Counted from the first letter of the stretch, positions 49,882 to 59,110 are shown. The stretch: 64,000 nucleotides of DNA from Segatella copri (GCF_019249655.2 NZ_CP137557.1:120001-184000); one strand, 5' to 3'. The notes: generated by a model from the sequence alone, not told the origin. Numbers and translations: made by a program.

Positions 49882-52413
49882 ATGATAGGAATGAACAAGA
49901 AAATATTATTGGGTGTAGTTTTTATGAGTGGGCTTTTAGCTCATCCGGTGAACGCCCGCGAACATCAGTCTTTTGATAAAGACTGGCTTTTCGTTTTAGC
50001 CGATAGTGCCGGTATGCAGAAATCGGAGTATGCTGACGGACATTGGCGCCGCTTGAATCTCCCTCACGATTGGGCGATAGAGGGCGATTTCGCTCCATCC
50101 AATCCTTCGGGAGCCAGCGGTGGCGCTCTGCCTGGAGGCATCGGCTGGTATCGCAAGCATTTTTCCGTGAATCCGAAGGAGAAGTACGACCGCTTTATCA
50201 TCACCTTCGATGGCGTGTATATGAACTCTACCGTTTATATCAACGGGCACAAATTGGGCACCCGACCTTATGGTTACAGCACTTTTGAGTACGACCTTAC
50301 ACCTTATATTAATAGGAAGGGTGATAATGTCATCGCCGTAAAGGTGGATAACAGCGACCAGCCCAACAGCCGCTGGTATTCTGGCTGCGGCATCTATCGC
50401 CATGTATGGCTCACCAAGACCATGAAGAAGGCGTACATCCCTCAGTGGGGACAGTATGTATCTACCACGCCGCAGGGTGATGTGAAGGTAAAGGTGGATT
50501 TCCTTGCCCAGGGCAGCAAGATGAAACTTTCCATCCGCAACACCATCTACGATGCGAAAGGCAAGATGGTGGCAAAGAGCCAGGGCAACGAGGTGCAGCA
50601 GCTTAAGGTAAAGAATCCGCAGCTCTGGGATATCGCAAAAGGTTATCTCTATAGCGTGAAGAGCGAGCTGGTGGTGAATGGTAAGGTGGTGGATACCGCT
50701 ACTACCACCACAGGTTTCAGAGATGTGAAGTTTGATGCGCAGAAGGGTTTCTTCCTCAATGGCAGGAACATCAAGATCAATGGTGTCTGCGAGCACCACG
50801 ACTTTGGCTGTCTGGGTGCAGCCGTAAACGAGGATGCGATGCATCGCAAGCTCACCATCCTTCGCGATATGGGTGTGAATGCCATCCGAAGCAGTCATAA
50901 TCCTCCGGCTCCGGAACTCTTGAACATGTGCGATTCGATGGGCCTCCTCGTGATGGACGAGAGTTTCGATATGTGGCGTCGCAAGAAATCGAATGGCGAC
51001 TATGCCCGCTTCTTCGATGAATGGCATAAGCGCGATCTCTCTGATTTGATAAAACGGGATAGAAACCATCCGAGCATCATCATGTGGAGTATCGGCAACG
51101 AGGTGCTGGAACAGTGGTCGGATGCCGCTGCCGATACGCTTTCGCTGGAGCAGGCGAATCTGATATTGAATGCCGGGCACGATGCTTCTGCCTTGGCGCA
51201 TAGCGATGAACTGAGCGTAAACTCGCTCCTGACGCAGCATCTTGCCAAGCTGGTGAAGGAGAATGACCCTTGGGGAACCCGTCCGGTTACGGCTGGTTGC
51301 AACGAACCCGACCCAAAGAACCATCTCTTCAAGAGTGGCGCCATCGATGTCATCGGTTTCAACTATCACCATCAGTGGGTAAAGGATGTGCCCAAGAACT
51401 TCCCTAATAAGCCTTTCATCTTTTCGGAAAGTGTTTCTGCCCTGCAGACCCGAGGCTACTACATGATGCCGAGTGACCATATCTATACGGCACCGAAGGA
51501 ATGGTGGCTGCCTTATACCGACCCATCCTTCATGTGTTCGGCATACGACAACATGCATGCTTCGTGGAGCAGTACCCACGAGGAAACCTGGGATGTGGTG
51601 AAGCATAACGACTTTGTGGGAGGCCAGTTTATCTGGACCGGTTTCGATTACATCGGAGAACCTACGCCTTACGCTTATCCTGCACGCAGTAGTTATTTTG
51701 GCATCATCGACCTGGCGGGTCTTCCGAAGGACAGTTATTATATGTATCAGAGCGAGTGGACTAGCAAGGATGTGCTCCATCTCTTCCCTCACTGGAACTG
51801 GCTCCCAGGTCAGACCATCGATATGTGGTGCTATTATAACCATGCCGACGAGGTAGAACTCTTTGTGAATGGCAAGAGCCAGGGCGTTCGCAAGAAGACT
51901 GTTTATGGGGCGAAGAACGAAGGCGATGCTTTCCTGAAGAGTACGGAGTATCACGTGATGTGGCGTGTAAACTTTGAACCGGGAGAGGTGAAGGTGGTGG
52001 CAAGAAAGGATGGCAAGCAGGTGGCAGAACAGACCATCAGAACGGCTGGTGCCCCTCATCATCTCGTATTGAAGAAAACCTATCAGGGTAATCTGGCTTT
52101 TGGCGCCTCAGAACCAACCACTTTCGTAGAGGTGAATGTGGTGGATAAGGATGGAAATCTCTGTCCGAATGCCAGCAACCAGATATTCTTCTCTGTAGAA
52201 GGAAAGGAAGCAGAAATGGCAACTTCGAAAGGGCTTGATAATAAGGCTGAACTCAAGATTCTGGGCACCGATAATGGATGCCAAACCTCGCTGGAGCGCT
52301 TCACCGACCCCCATCGCAAGGCATTCTTTGGTAAGTGTGTAGTTGTTTTGAAAGGTAAAGGCACGCTGAAAGCGGAGGCTGTTGATTTGAAAGATGCAAC
52401 ATTGAGTCTTTAA
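49882..52413 (+). CDS. GH2 glycoside hydrolase, probable beta-galactosidase
   Basis: 843 residues, signal peptide (ends near VNA). Domains in order: sugar-binding jelly roll (about 25-200), Ig-like (about 205-290), TIM barrel (about 300-600), further C-terminal beta domains. Acid/base Glu407 in SIGNEV and nucleophile Glu516 in FSESVS, as in retaining GH2. Substrate is most often beta-galactoside, but beta-glucuronidase or other GH2 activities are possible. Starts at 49882 or 49891. Together with GH31 it fits removal of galactosyl and xylosyl side groups of xyloglucan. Confidence 0.85.
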   Translation: MIGMNKKILLGVVFMSGLLAHPVNAREHQSFDKDWLFVLADSAGMQKSEYADGHWRRLNLPHDWAIEGDFAPSNPSGASGGALPGGIGWYRKHFSVNPKEKYDRFIITFDGVYMNSTVYINGHKLGTRPYGYSTFEYDLTPYINRKGDNVIAVKVDNSDQPNSRWYSGCGIYRHVWLTKTMKKAYIPQWGQYVSTTPQGDVKVKVDFLAQGSKMKLSIRNTIYDAKGKMVAKSQGNEVQQLKVKNPQLWDIAKGYLYSVKSELVVNGKVVDTATTTTGFRDVKFDAQKGFFLNGRNIKINGVCEHHDFGCLGAAVNEDAMHRKLTILRDMGVNAIRSSHNPPAPELLNMCDSMGLLVMDESFDMWRRKKSNGDYARFFDEWHKRDLSDLIKRDRNHPSIIMWSIGNEVLEQWSDAAADTLSLEQANLILNAGHDASALAHSDELSVNSLLTQHLAKLVKENDPWGTRPVTAGCNEPDPKNHLFKSGAIDVIGFNYHHQWVKDVPKNFPNKPFIFSESVSALQTRGYYMMPSDHIYTAPKEWWLPYTDPSFMCSAYDNMHASWSSTHEETWDVVKHNDFVGGQFIWTGFDYIGEPTPYAYPARSSYFGIIDLAGLPKDSYYMYQSEWTSKDVLHLFPHWNWLPGQTIDMWCYYNHADEVELFVNGKSQGVRKKTVYGAKNEGDAFLKSTEYHVMWRVNFEPGEVKVVARKDGKQVAEQTIRTAGAPHHLVLKKTYQGNLAFGASEPTTFVEVNVVDKDGNLCPNASNQIFFSVEGKEAEMATSKGLDNKAELKILGTDNGCQTSLERFTDPHRKAFFGKCVVVLKGKGTLKAEAVDLKDATLSL

Positions 52414-52451
52414 AAATCAATAAAAATTCGTTTTTCTCGTTTGTTTTTACT

Positions 52452-52459
52452 ATCTTTGC
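52452..52459 (+). promoter_or_regulatory. -7 box (TATCTTTG) for GNAT gene
   Basis: TATCTTTGCAAG, 58 bp before the ATG at 52517. Confidence 0.65.
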
Positions 52460-52516
52460 AAGCGGATTCGACTTTCGGGTTGTTTCCGCTTGTTTCATAA
52501 ATAACTAAAAGGAAAA

Positions 52517-53092
52517 ATGAAAGTACATATAGAGCAAGGTACGCCTGATAAGGCATCACATATCGCATCGCTCATCATGGAAGCGATGAACACAGACTGC
52601 TGCCAGAACTTCGCTGGTCCGCATCATACTTTGGTGGATTTTCATCAGATGATGGAACGTCTGGTAAAGATGGAAGATAGTCAGTACAGCTATCTTAACA
52701 CGCTGGTGGCTAGCAACAGCGAGGGTATCATCACCGGTATCCTTGTGGCATACGATGGTGCCCGATTGAAGGAACTGCGCAGACAGTTTATCAAGGAGGC
52801 TATCGTAAGCTTCGGCATCGACTATTCAGCAATGGATGCAGAGACAGAAGCAGGCGAGTTTTATCTCGACAGCCTGGCTGTTTCGAGCAGTTTCCGTGGC
52901 AAGGGCATCGCCAAGCAGCTCCTGGCTGCTGCCATCGAGAAAGCCAGAGAGTTGGGTATCCCTAAGGTGGGCCTGCTCGTAGACAAGGGGAATCCGAGAG
53001 CGGAGAAGCTCTATGCCAGCATCGGATTTAAATATGTCAACGATACGGTATGGGGAGGTCACGGCATGAGACACCTGCAATACACCATCTAA
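52517..53092 (+). CDS. GNAT-family N-acetyltransferase
   Basis: 191 residues. The C-terminal GNAT core (about 105-180) shows FYLDSLAVSSSFRGKGIAKQLL, the acetyl-CoA-binding R-G-K-G-I-A loop, followed by GLLVDKGNPRAEKLYASIGF. The substrate (small molecule, tRNA or protein) is unknown. It has its own promoter and a hairpin terminator behind it. Confidence 0.85.
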   Translation: MKVHIEQGTPDKASHIASLIMEAMNTDCCQNFAGPHHTLVDFHQMMERLVKMEDSQYSYLNTLVASNSEGIITGILVAYDGARLKELRRQFIKEAIVSFGIDYSAMDAETEAGEFYLDSLAVSSSFRGKGIAKQLLAAAIEKARELGIPKVGLLVDKGNPRAEKLYASIGFKYVNDTVWGGHGMRHLQYTI

Positions 53093-53145
53093 ATATGGCG
53101 ATAAGTATGAAGAAATAAACGATTGGCTCGTTTATCACATATACA

Positions 53146-53180
53146 AAAGCCCGGCATCGCATCACTGCGGGCCGGGCTTT
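53146..53180. terminator. Bidirectional terminator hairpin
   Basis: AAAGCCCGGC (53146-53155) and GCCGGGCTTT (53171-53180) pair perfectly; TTTTA follows on plus and TTTTG on minus. Confidence 0.85.
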
Positions 53181-53264
53181 TATCACTAATCAACAAAAAC
53201 TAATAAAATATTATTAAACCTATATAACCTTGCGTATGAAATGTCTTTTATCTTAATTTCGTTG

Positions 53265-53272
53265 CAAAGATA
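53265..53272 (-). promoter_or_regulatory. Lone minus-strand -7 box (TATCTTTG) in convergent gap
   Basis: TATCTTTGCAACG on minus, between convergent genes; with the hairpin at 53180-53146 it could give an RNA of about 110 nt. No good -33 element. Confidence 0.4.
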
Positions 53273-53326
53273 CGTATATTGTTTGATATTTCATTATTTT
53301 TGCTGCAATATCTTCTTTTTTTCAGA

Positions 53327-53338
53327 GTAAACGTTTGC
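53327..53338. promoter_or_regulatory. Second copy of the LacI-type operator palindrome
   Basis: GTAAACGTTTGC identical to that at 41166, 14 bp after the stop of the symporter gene. Not placed at a recognisable plus-strand promoter, so its role is unclear. Confidence 0.4.
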
Positions 53339-53351
53339 ACAATGTTGTATA

Positions 53352-54728
53352 TTATTCCAATTCCTCAATCTCACTCTCGTCCATATCTCGGTCGAGTCGG
53401 TCTCTCCAGAGATACTTTCTCGTTTCGTGGACGATGATGCCGCTGAGACAGAGCAGGGAAACGAGGTTAGGGATAGCCATGAGGGCATTCATGCAGTCGG
53501 CGATGTTCCATACCAATCCGAGACTGATGACGCTACCGATGAAAATACTGATGATGTAGAGCATTCGATAGCAGAGCATCCACTTCTTTCCCTTGAGATA
53601 TTCCACGCAGCGCTCGCCGTAATAACTCCAGCCCAGGGTGGTGCTGAAGGCAAAGGTGCTCAAACCGAAGGTAAGCAATGGGGCACCGATATATGGAATC
53701 TTGCTGAACGCTGCCTTGGTAAGCGCAGCACCGTTGTGATAGTCGATATCAGGATAAGCGATGATGCTCGATGTGATGACCAGTCCGGTGAGGGCACAGA
53801 TAATCACGGTATCCCAGAAGGTACCGGTGGATGAAACCAACGCCTGGCGTACAGGGTTGCGGGTCTGTGCCGCTGCAGCAACGATAGGGGCAGAACCCAA
53901 ACCGCTCTCGTTGGAGAACAGACCACGGGCGATACCATAGCGGGCTGCCATCATCAGGGTGCTGCCCGCAAAACCGCCACCTGCTGCCTTGGTGGTGAAT
54001 GCCGAATCAAGGATCACCTTGATGGCAGGCACGAGATAGGCATGGTTGACGATGAGGATGTAGATGCAGCCCAGCACATAGAAGAGTGCCATGAATGGCA
54101 CGAGCATGCCGCATACCTTAGAAATAGTCTTCACGCCACCGATGATAACGGCAGCTCCGAGTGCTGTGACAATGGCACCCGTGATATAAGGAGAAATGCC
54201 ATACTGGTTCTCTACCAGGGTAGAGATGGCATTAGCCTGTACGGTGCTTCCGATGCCGAAAGAGGCGAGGGCGGCAAAGAGTGCGAAGAGGATGGCTAGC
54301 CACTTCCAGCCCAAACCTTTCTCCAGGGCATACATCGGACCGCCAAGCATCCGTCCACGCTTGGTCTTCACACGATATTTCACGGCAAGCAAGCCCTCGG
54401 CATATTTGGTTGAAATACCGAATACACCCGTAAGCCAGCACCAGAGCACGGCACCTGGACCTCCAAGGGCAATGGCGGTGGCCACACCAATGATGTTACC
54501 CGTACCGATGGTTGCAGCAAGGGCAGTAGCCAAAGCACCAAACTGTGAAACATCTCCTGTGGCATCCTTGTCTTTCTTTACTGACAGCGCTATCGCCTTG
54601 AATATCTTGCGCTGTGGAAAGCGCAGGCGAATGGTCAGGAAAATGTGGGTTCCTAACAAAAGGATAATCATTGGCCATCCCCAGAGGAATGAACTGAATG
54701 TGGTGAAAAAATCGTTGATAGTCTCCAT
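53352..54728 (-). CDS. Alanine/glycine:Na+ (H+) symporter, AGCS family
   Basis: 458-residue inner-membrane symporter. About ten to eleven membrane segments, with family motifs QFGALATALAATIGTGNIIGVATAIALGGPGAVLW (about 62-96) and the glycine-rich conserved region GGGFAGSTLMMAARYGIARGLFSNESGLGSAPIVAAAAQ (about 248-286). Substrate is alanine or glycine by family. Followed after 13 bp by the LacI-type palindrome. Confidence 0.92.
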   Translation of the reverse strand: METINDFFTTFSSFLWGWPMIILLLGTHIFLTIRLRFPQRKIFKAIALSVKKDKDATGDVSQFGALATALAATIGTGNIIGVATAIALGGPGAVLWCWLTGVFGISTKYAEGLLAVKYRVKTKRGRMLGGPMYALEKGLGWKWLAILFALFAALASFGIGSTVQANAISTLVENQYGISPYITGAIVTALGAAVIIGGVKTISKVCGMLVPFMALFYVLGCIYILIVNHAYLVPAIKVILDSAFTTKAAGGGFAGSTLMMAARYGIARGLFSNESGLGSAPIVAAAAQTRNPVRQALVSSTGTFWDTVIICALTGLVITSSIIAYPDIDYHNGAALTKAAFSKIPYIGAPLLTFGLSTFAFSTTLGWSYYGERCVEYLKGKKWMLCYRMLYIISIFIGSVISLGLVWNIADCMNALMAIPNLVSLLCLSGIIVHETRKYLWRDRLDRDMDESEIEELE

Positions 54729-54763
54729 CTCTCTTTATCTCTTTAAATATTTATTGTTTGTTT

Positions 54764-55342
54764 TTATTTCTCGAATTCAATCTTTACATTTTTGAAGCCC
54801 ATGGCTTTGAGCATTTCCCTGAACTGTTGCTTGGCATTTCTCTGTGCCGTCTGGATATTCACGGGGGTGATGCAACGCTTCTTCATCATGGCGTAGGCAC
54901 GGTCGTACATCGCCTGGCGGTCGGCTCCGGTCCACTTTCCTTCTTCAAAGAAGCTCTTGGTGCGGGCTTCGTCTATGAAATTGTTGTCGAGAAGACGGAT
55001 TGGCGGCAGGGTGCAGGTGATAGAGTCTTTCTCTTTATCCACCTTCATCCATCCTTCCTTCACGTCTTTCATGTCGATGCCCAGCCTGAGGGTTCCGTAG
55101 TAGATACGTACCAGCTGGTCGTCGCCAAAGAAGCCGCGGCGCACGGTATCAACAAGTTCCTCGTCGTTGATGGCGAGAAATTCCCATTGTCCTATCGCCT
55201 CGATACTCTCCACCAGGGTAGGCGAGAGGGTGGTCTTTTCTTCGGCAGCCACCTCCACCGTATTGTCTTTATTGAGCCAGTATAATGCTCCGCCTGTCAC
55301 CACGGCAAGGAGCACGATAAGCATAATTCCATATTTCTTCAT
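54764..55342 (-). CDS. DUF4230 protein, membrane-anchored (paralogue 1)
   Basis: 192 residues. One N-terminal membrane anchor (about 5-23), then a DUF4230 domain with motif ESIEAIGQWEFLAINDEELVDT and the RAYAMMKKRCITPVNIQTAQRNAKQQFREMLKAMGFKNVKIEF C-terminal helix-strand. Function unknown. Its upstream neighbour is a second DUF4230 protein (12-bp gap), so they form an operon and probably work together. The AGCS gene follows 36 bp later. Confidence 0.8.
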   Translation of the reverse strand: MKKYGIMLIVLLAVVTGGALYWLNKDNTVEVAAEEKTTLSPTLVESIEAIGQWEFLAINDEELVDTVRRGFFGDDQLVRIYYGTLRLGIDMKDVKEGWMKVDKEKDSITCTLPPIRLLDNNFIDEARTKSFFEEGKWTGADRQAMYDRAYAMMKKRCITPVNIQTAQRNAKQQFREMLKAMGFKNVKIEFEK

Positions 55343-55354
55343 GTCTGAGTCCTC

Positions 55355-56068
55355 CTATTTTGATACCTGGTCAGGGGCGTTCTTCTTTTCTATGGTTGTC
55401 TTGTCGCTCAGTCCGTTGGAGATGAATCCCTTCAAATCCTGCAGGGTAAACTTCTTGCGGAAACTGATCTTGATGTTCTCTTCCTTGAATCCCATGTCGA
55501 TGAGCATCGGGATGAGCGTGTTGGCAGCACTGAATTGTGCCTGCTCCATCAGGTCGATATTCGGAATATCGTTGATGATGCTCTGTCGGCCCTGCTGTTC
55601 CAGCTTCGTCAGTTCGGCATCGGTGAAGTTGCTTCGTGTCAGCGAAACGTATTGCTTCACTGCCTTGTGGTCTATCTTGCTGCTGGTGAGCACCAGTTTC
55701 GGGTCGGGCAGGATGATTTCAATCTTGTCGCCCTTTCGGGATACGTTCTTCTGAGAGAATCCCTCGAAATCCACATACGCCTTGATGGTGGCATCCATCG
55801 GGATGGCTACCTTGCGGTTGGATCCCGGAATATGGATGTTGAAATCCTTCTTCATGAAAGAACCTTTCAGGTTCAACTGGTCATCGTGGGTGATGATTTT
55901 GTGAACATGCGCTTCGGCTGTGTAGAGACGACTGCACTTCTGTATCTGCATCACCATCACCGGAATGGTGTCGATGACGTTTGCCTTTTCTTCTGTTGGC
56001 TGCTTCTGTGAGCAGGCAGAAAAGACGAGAATCATGGCAGATAATATGATATTTAATAACTTCTTCAT
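55355..56068 (-). CDS. DUF4230 lipoprotein (paralogue 2)
   Basis: 237 residues from Met at 56068. Signal peptide with lipobox (LVFSAC). DUF4230-like body: LTRSNFTDAELTKLEQQGRQSIINDIP and the C-terminal NTLIPMLIDMGFKEENIKISF match the paralogue. The ORF opens 12 codons earlier, but a -7 box at 56091-56098 lies in that extension, so the later Met is chosen. Acts in the cell envelope; function unknown. Confidence 0.78.
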   Translation of the reverse strand: MKKLLNIILSAMILVFSACSQKQPTEEKANVIDTIPVMVMQIQKCSRLYTAEAHVHKIITHDDQLNLKGSFMKKDFNIHIPGSNRKVAIPMDATIKAYVDFEGFSQKNVSRKGDKIEIILPDPKLVLTSSKIDHKAVKQYVSLTRSNFTDAELTKLEQQGRQSIINDIPNIDLMEQAQFSAANTLIPMLIDMGFKEENIKISFRKKFTLQDLKGFISNGLSDKTTIEKKNAPDQVSK

Positions 56069-56090
56069 GCAAAATGTTTTAAATTCGTTG

Positions 56091-56098
56091 CAAAGGTA
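56091..56098 (-). promoter_or_regulatory. -7 box (TACCTTTG) for the DUF4230 pair
   Basis: Minus-strand TACCTTTGCAACG, 23 bp before the Met at 56068. Confidence 0.7.
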
Positions 56099-56138
56099 CG
56101 ACAAATTGTTTGAAAAACCAAAGAAAAATGTAAAAAAT

Positions 56139-56177
56139 AAAAGCTCTTGAAGCTAAAAAGTAACTTCAAGAGCTTTT
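56139..56177. terminator. Hairpin terminator behind the 56.2-kb gene
   Basis: AAAAGCTCTTGAAG (56139-56152) and CTTCAAGAGCTTTT (56164-56177), 14-bp perfect stem with A/T-run ends. Two more TTTATTTCAAGAG copies follow up to the gene's stop at 56210. Confidence 0.85.
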
Positions 56178-56209
56178 GGTGTTTCATTTTATTTCAAGAG
56201 CTTCTCTTT

Positions 56210-56590
56210 TTATTTCAAGAGTTTCTTGTATTCTTTGTCAAATCCCTGTGGATGGCGACCGGTGAATAGGATATTCAAGAGGCAGTTGGCAGCTATCTCA
56301 ACATCGTTGAGGTCAGCTCCCTTTCCTTTCTTGATTTCCTTACCCAGACATACATCCCAGTTACAAAAGAAGCAACTGTCGTTAGCTCCCACAAACATAT
56401 CGCTGGAGTTTGGATCTTCTATCAGTTCGAAGCGAATCACCTTCTTTGAACTGATAGGCTGGATGTCGCAAAGCATATTGAATGCCTTTTCAAACACATC
56501 GCGATGCACCTGAGCATTAGGAAACATCGCATTGAGCGTTGGGAATATCTCCTCAAACTCGAATGACTGAAATAACTGATAGAGTTTCAT
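56210..56590 (-). CDS. Small conserved hypothetical protein (possibly DUF6557 family)
   Basis: 126 residues, soluble and rather acidic, with a Cys-rich centre (NDSCFFCNWDVCLGKEI). It resembles a Bacteroidota family of short proteins beginning MKL-x-x-LF-x-SFEFEEIFPTL. I do not know its function. It lies between the DUF4230 pair and ribH on the minus strand. Confidence 0.6.
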   Translation of the reverse strand: MKLYQLFQSFEFEEIFPTLNAMFPNAQVHRDVFEKAFNMLCDIQPISSKKVIRFELIEDPNSSDMFVGANDSCFFCNWDVCLGKEIKKGKGADLNDVEIAANCLLNILFTGRHPQGFDKEYKKLLK

Positions 56591-56635
56591 ATGATACCTT
56601 ATTTATATATATATGATACAAAAATCCTTTCGCGA

Positions 56636-57112
56636 TTAGAACTTAGCCATCTTGATAGCGTCGATAGCGCACTCGTCACCCTTGTTGCCCAACTTGCCAC
56701 CGCTGCGGTCCTTGGCCTGCTGCAGGTCGTTGGTGGTCAGGAGACCATAGATAACAGGAATCTCCTGTGTTGCATTGAGGCGTGCGATGCCATAGGTAAC
56801 ACCCTCACAGATGTAATCGAAGTGAGGAGTCTCACCACGAATCACGCTACCCAGGATGATGACAGCGTCGTATCCGCCATTGAGAACCATCTGATGAGCG
56901 CCGTAAATCAGCTCGAAGCTTCCAGGAACCGTCTTCACGTGGATGTTCTCTGGCAGTGCGCCATGCTTTTCGAGGGTCTTAACGGCTCCGTCGAGCAGAG
57001 CACCGGTGATTTCTGGATTCCATTCTGCCACTACAATGCCGAAGCACATGTTGCTGGCATCAGGTACCTTGGAGAAATCGTAGTCCGATAAGTTATGAAG
57101 TGCTGTAGCCAT
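56636..57112 (-). CDS. ribH: 6,7-dimethyl-8-ribityllumazine synthase
   Basis: Penultimate step of riboflavin synthesis, joining 5-amino-6-ribitylaminouracil and dihydroxybutanone phosphate. Motifs [20 protein letters not shown], the [11 protein letters not shown] loop, [21 protein letters not shown] with the catalytic His, and the C-terminal [18 protein letters not shown] are all present. Length 158 is typical of the 60-mer-forming family. Co-directional with the TPR gene 53 bp upstream, a common pairing in Bacteroidales. Confidence 0.96.
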   Translation of the reverse strand: MATALHNLSDYDFSKVPDASNMCFGIVVAEWNPEITGALLDGAVKTLEKHGALPENIHVKTVPGSFELIYGAHQMVLNGGYDAVIILGSVIRGETPHFDYICEGVTYGIARLNATQEIPVIYGLLTTNDLQQAKDRSGGKLGNKGDECAIDAIKMAKF

Positions 57113-57165
57113 ATCTTTTTCTTCCTTTCTTTCTGTTTTTGAATATCTGCTTTCCGGGAAGAAGA

Positions 57166-57861
57166 TTAGTTGGAAGCACGCTCGATGTACTTGTCAATCT
57201 CACCGCTCTGAACGAGCATAGAGTTCACATACTTCTTCTTGATGTCCTGATAGAGGCTCAAGGCGTCTGCCTTCTTGCCGTCGCTCTCCAGAATTTCACC
57301 AGCCTTGATGAGGAATGCAGGAGAAAGAGAGTTGTTGGCATCATCTTCTGCCTTGCTATCTGCCATAGAAGCAGCCTTCTTGAAAGCGTCAACAGCCTGG
57401 TCGTTCTTCTTGAGGTGAGCATAAACATCGCCGAGAGCTGCCTGAGCTGCTGGACTGATCATCTGGTCGTCCTTAGAAGAGAAAGCGTCGAGGCTCTTTT
57501 CTGCCTCAGCCCACTTGCCGAGGTTCGCATAGCAGAGACCTGCATAGAGGTTAGCCAGGTTACCTGCCTTTGTGCTGCTGTACTCGCTAGCAATCTTTGC
57601 GAAACCTACGTAACCTGCGCCATCACCGTTGAGTGCCTGCTCGAACATCTCGTTCTGGAAGTAAGTCTGTCCCTTGCCGAGCAATGTGCTTGCCTTGTCC
57701 TCACGAGGACCGGCAATCTGAGAGAAGTAACCGAACACACCTGCGATGATAACAACCAGTGCTACCACAGCGATAATAATAGCCTTCTTGTTCTTCATGA
57801 AGAAGGCTTCCTTCATGTTGAGGCTCTCGATTTCCTGAGCCTGTAAGTTGTTGTTTGCCAT
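57166..57861 (-). CDS. Membrane-anchored TPR protein (YfgM-like)
   Basis: 231 residues. One membrane segment (about 25-45: [21 protein letters not shown]), then tetratricopeptide repeats (for example [29 protein letters not shown] and [24 protein letters not shown]). Resembles YfgM, a periplasmic chaperone-linked protein. Promoter box at 57904-57911; divergent from recF. Confidence 0.85.
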   Translation of the reverse strand: MANNNLQAQEIESLNMKEAFFMKNKKAIIIAVVALVVIIAGVFGYFSQIAGPREDKASTLLGKGQTYFQNEMFEQALNGDGAGYVGFAKIASEYSSTKAGNLANLYAGLCYANLGKWAEAEKSLDAFSSKDDQMISPAAQAALGDVYAHLKKNDQAVDAFKKAASMADSKAEDDANNSLSPAFLIKAGEILESDGKKADALSLYQDIKKKYVNSMLVQSGEIDKYIERASN

Positions 57862-57903
57862 TTTTTATTTTTTATTTTTTTATTATTTCTACAGTTTAGG
57901 ATG

Positions 57904-57911
57904 CAAAAATA
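57904..57911 (-). promoter_or_regulatory. -7 box (TATTTTTG) for TPR-ribH
   Basis: Minus-strand TATTTTTGCATCC, 43 bp before the ATG at 57861. Confidence 0.6.
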
Positions 57912-57974
57912 CGCAATTTTATTCAATTATTGAAATTTCTAGCCCACTTTTTTCGTTTTTTGCGCTTTTTCTAC

Positions 57975-57982
57975 TAACTTTG
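57975..57982 (+). promoter_or_regulatory. -7 box (TAACTTTG) for recF; decides its start
   Basis: TAACTTTGCAGG, 25 bp before the ATG at 58007. It lies inside an in-frame upstream extension, which is therefore not translated. Confidence 0.7.
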
Positions 57983-58006
57983 CAGGCAATAATCAGTAAA
58001 GTGTGT

Positions 58007-59110
58007 ATGATTTTAAAGAATATTTCCATTATTAATTATAAAAACATCAAGAGCGCCAACATGGAGTTGTCGCCAAAAATTAACTGTCTTATCGGCCATA
58101 ACGGCATGGGTAAGACCAACTTTCTCGATGCCATCTACTATCTTTCGTTTTGCCGGAGTGCGAGCAATCCGATAGACTCACAGATCATCACTCACGATGA
58201 GGCTTTCTTCATGCTTGAGGGTAATTACGAGAATGATAATGGGGATTCGGAAAACATCTACTGCGGTATGAAGCGAGGCACCAAGAAGCACTTCAAGCGC
58301 AACAAGAAGGAGTACAAGCGACTGTCGCAGCACATCGGACTGATTCCGCTCATCTTCGTATCGCCTTCGGATGTTTCGCTCATCGAGGGGGGAAGCGAGG
58401 AGCGGAGAAAACTGATGGATGTGGTCATCTCGCAGTATGACCATACTTACATAGAGTATCTTTCCAACTACAATAAGGCGTTGCAGCAGCGCAATGCTTT
58501 GTTGAAAATGGAAACGGAGCCGGATGCTACGCTGATGGAACTCTGGGAGCAGCAGATGGCGATCAACGGGGAGCAGCTATTCGTGCGCCGCCAGGCTTTC
58601 GTCAACGAACTGGTGCCTCTGTTTCAGCAGATTTACCAGCATATTTCGGGCGATAAGGAGCAGGTGGGTTTGCATTACATCTCCCATTGCCAGCGAGGAC
58701 CTTTGCTGGAGGTGATTCAGCGCGATAGATTCAAGGATAGGGCTGTGGGCTATTCGCTTCATGGTGTACATCGTGATGACCTGGAGTTTACGATAGGCGA
58801 TTATCAGATGAAGCGTGAGGGAAGCCAGGGACAGAACAAGAGTTTTGTCATTGCCCTGAAGCTGGCTCAGTTTAGTTTTCTGAAGCGGACCTGTTCTAAT
58901 ACCACGCCTCTTCTCCTGCTCGATGATATCTTTGATAAGCTTGATGCCCAGCGTGTTGAGGCAATCGTGCAACTGGTTTCAAATGATAATTTCGGTCAGA
59001 TATTCATCACGGATACCAATCGTGATCATCTCGACCAGATACTCCATCGTCTGGATGGTGACTACAAGATTTTCGCCGTAGAGAATGGAGAGATGAATGT
59101 GAGGAGTTAA
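58007..59110 (+). CDS. recF: DNA replication/repair protein RecF
   Basis: SMC-like ATPase that loads RecA at gaps. Start at 58007 (MILKNISIINYKNIKS), 367 residues. Walker A GHNGMGKT at 30-37, the signature LLLLDDIFDKLD as Walker B near the C-terminus, and the ABC signature in KREGSQGQNKSF. Followed by a DUF721 gene, as in many bacteria. Confidence 0.94.
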   Translation: MILKNISIINYKNIKSANMELSPKINCLIGHNGMGKTNFLDAIYYLSFCRSASNPIDSQIITHDEAFFMLEGNYENDNGDSENIYCGMKRGTKKHFKRNKKEYKRLSQHIGLIPLIFVSPSDVSLIEGGSEERRKLMDVVISQYDHTYIEYLSNYNKALQQRNALLKMETEPDATLMELWEQQMAINGEQLFVRRQAFVNELVPLFQQIYQHISGDKEQVGLHYISHCQRGPLLEVIQRDRFKDRAVGYSLHGVHRDDLEFTIGDYQMKREGSQGQNKSFVIALKLAQFSFLKRTCSNTTPLLLLDDIFDKLDAQRVEAIVQLVSNDNFGQIFITDTNRDHLDQILHRLDGDYKIFAVENGEMNVRS

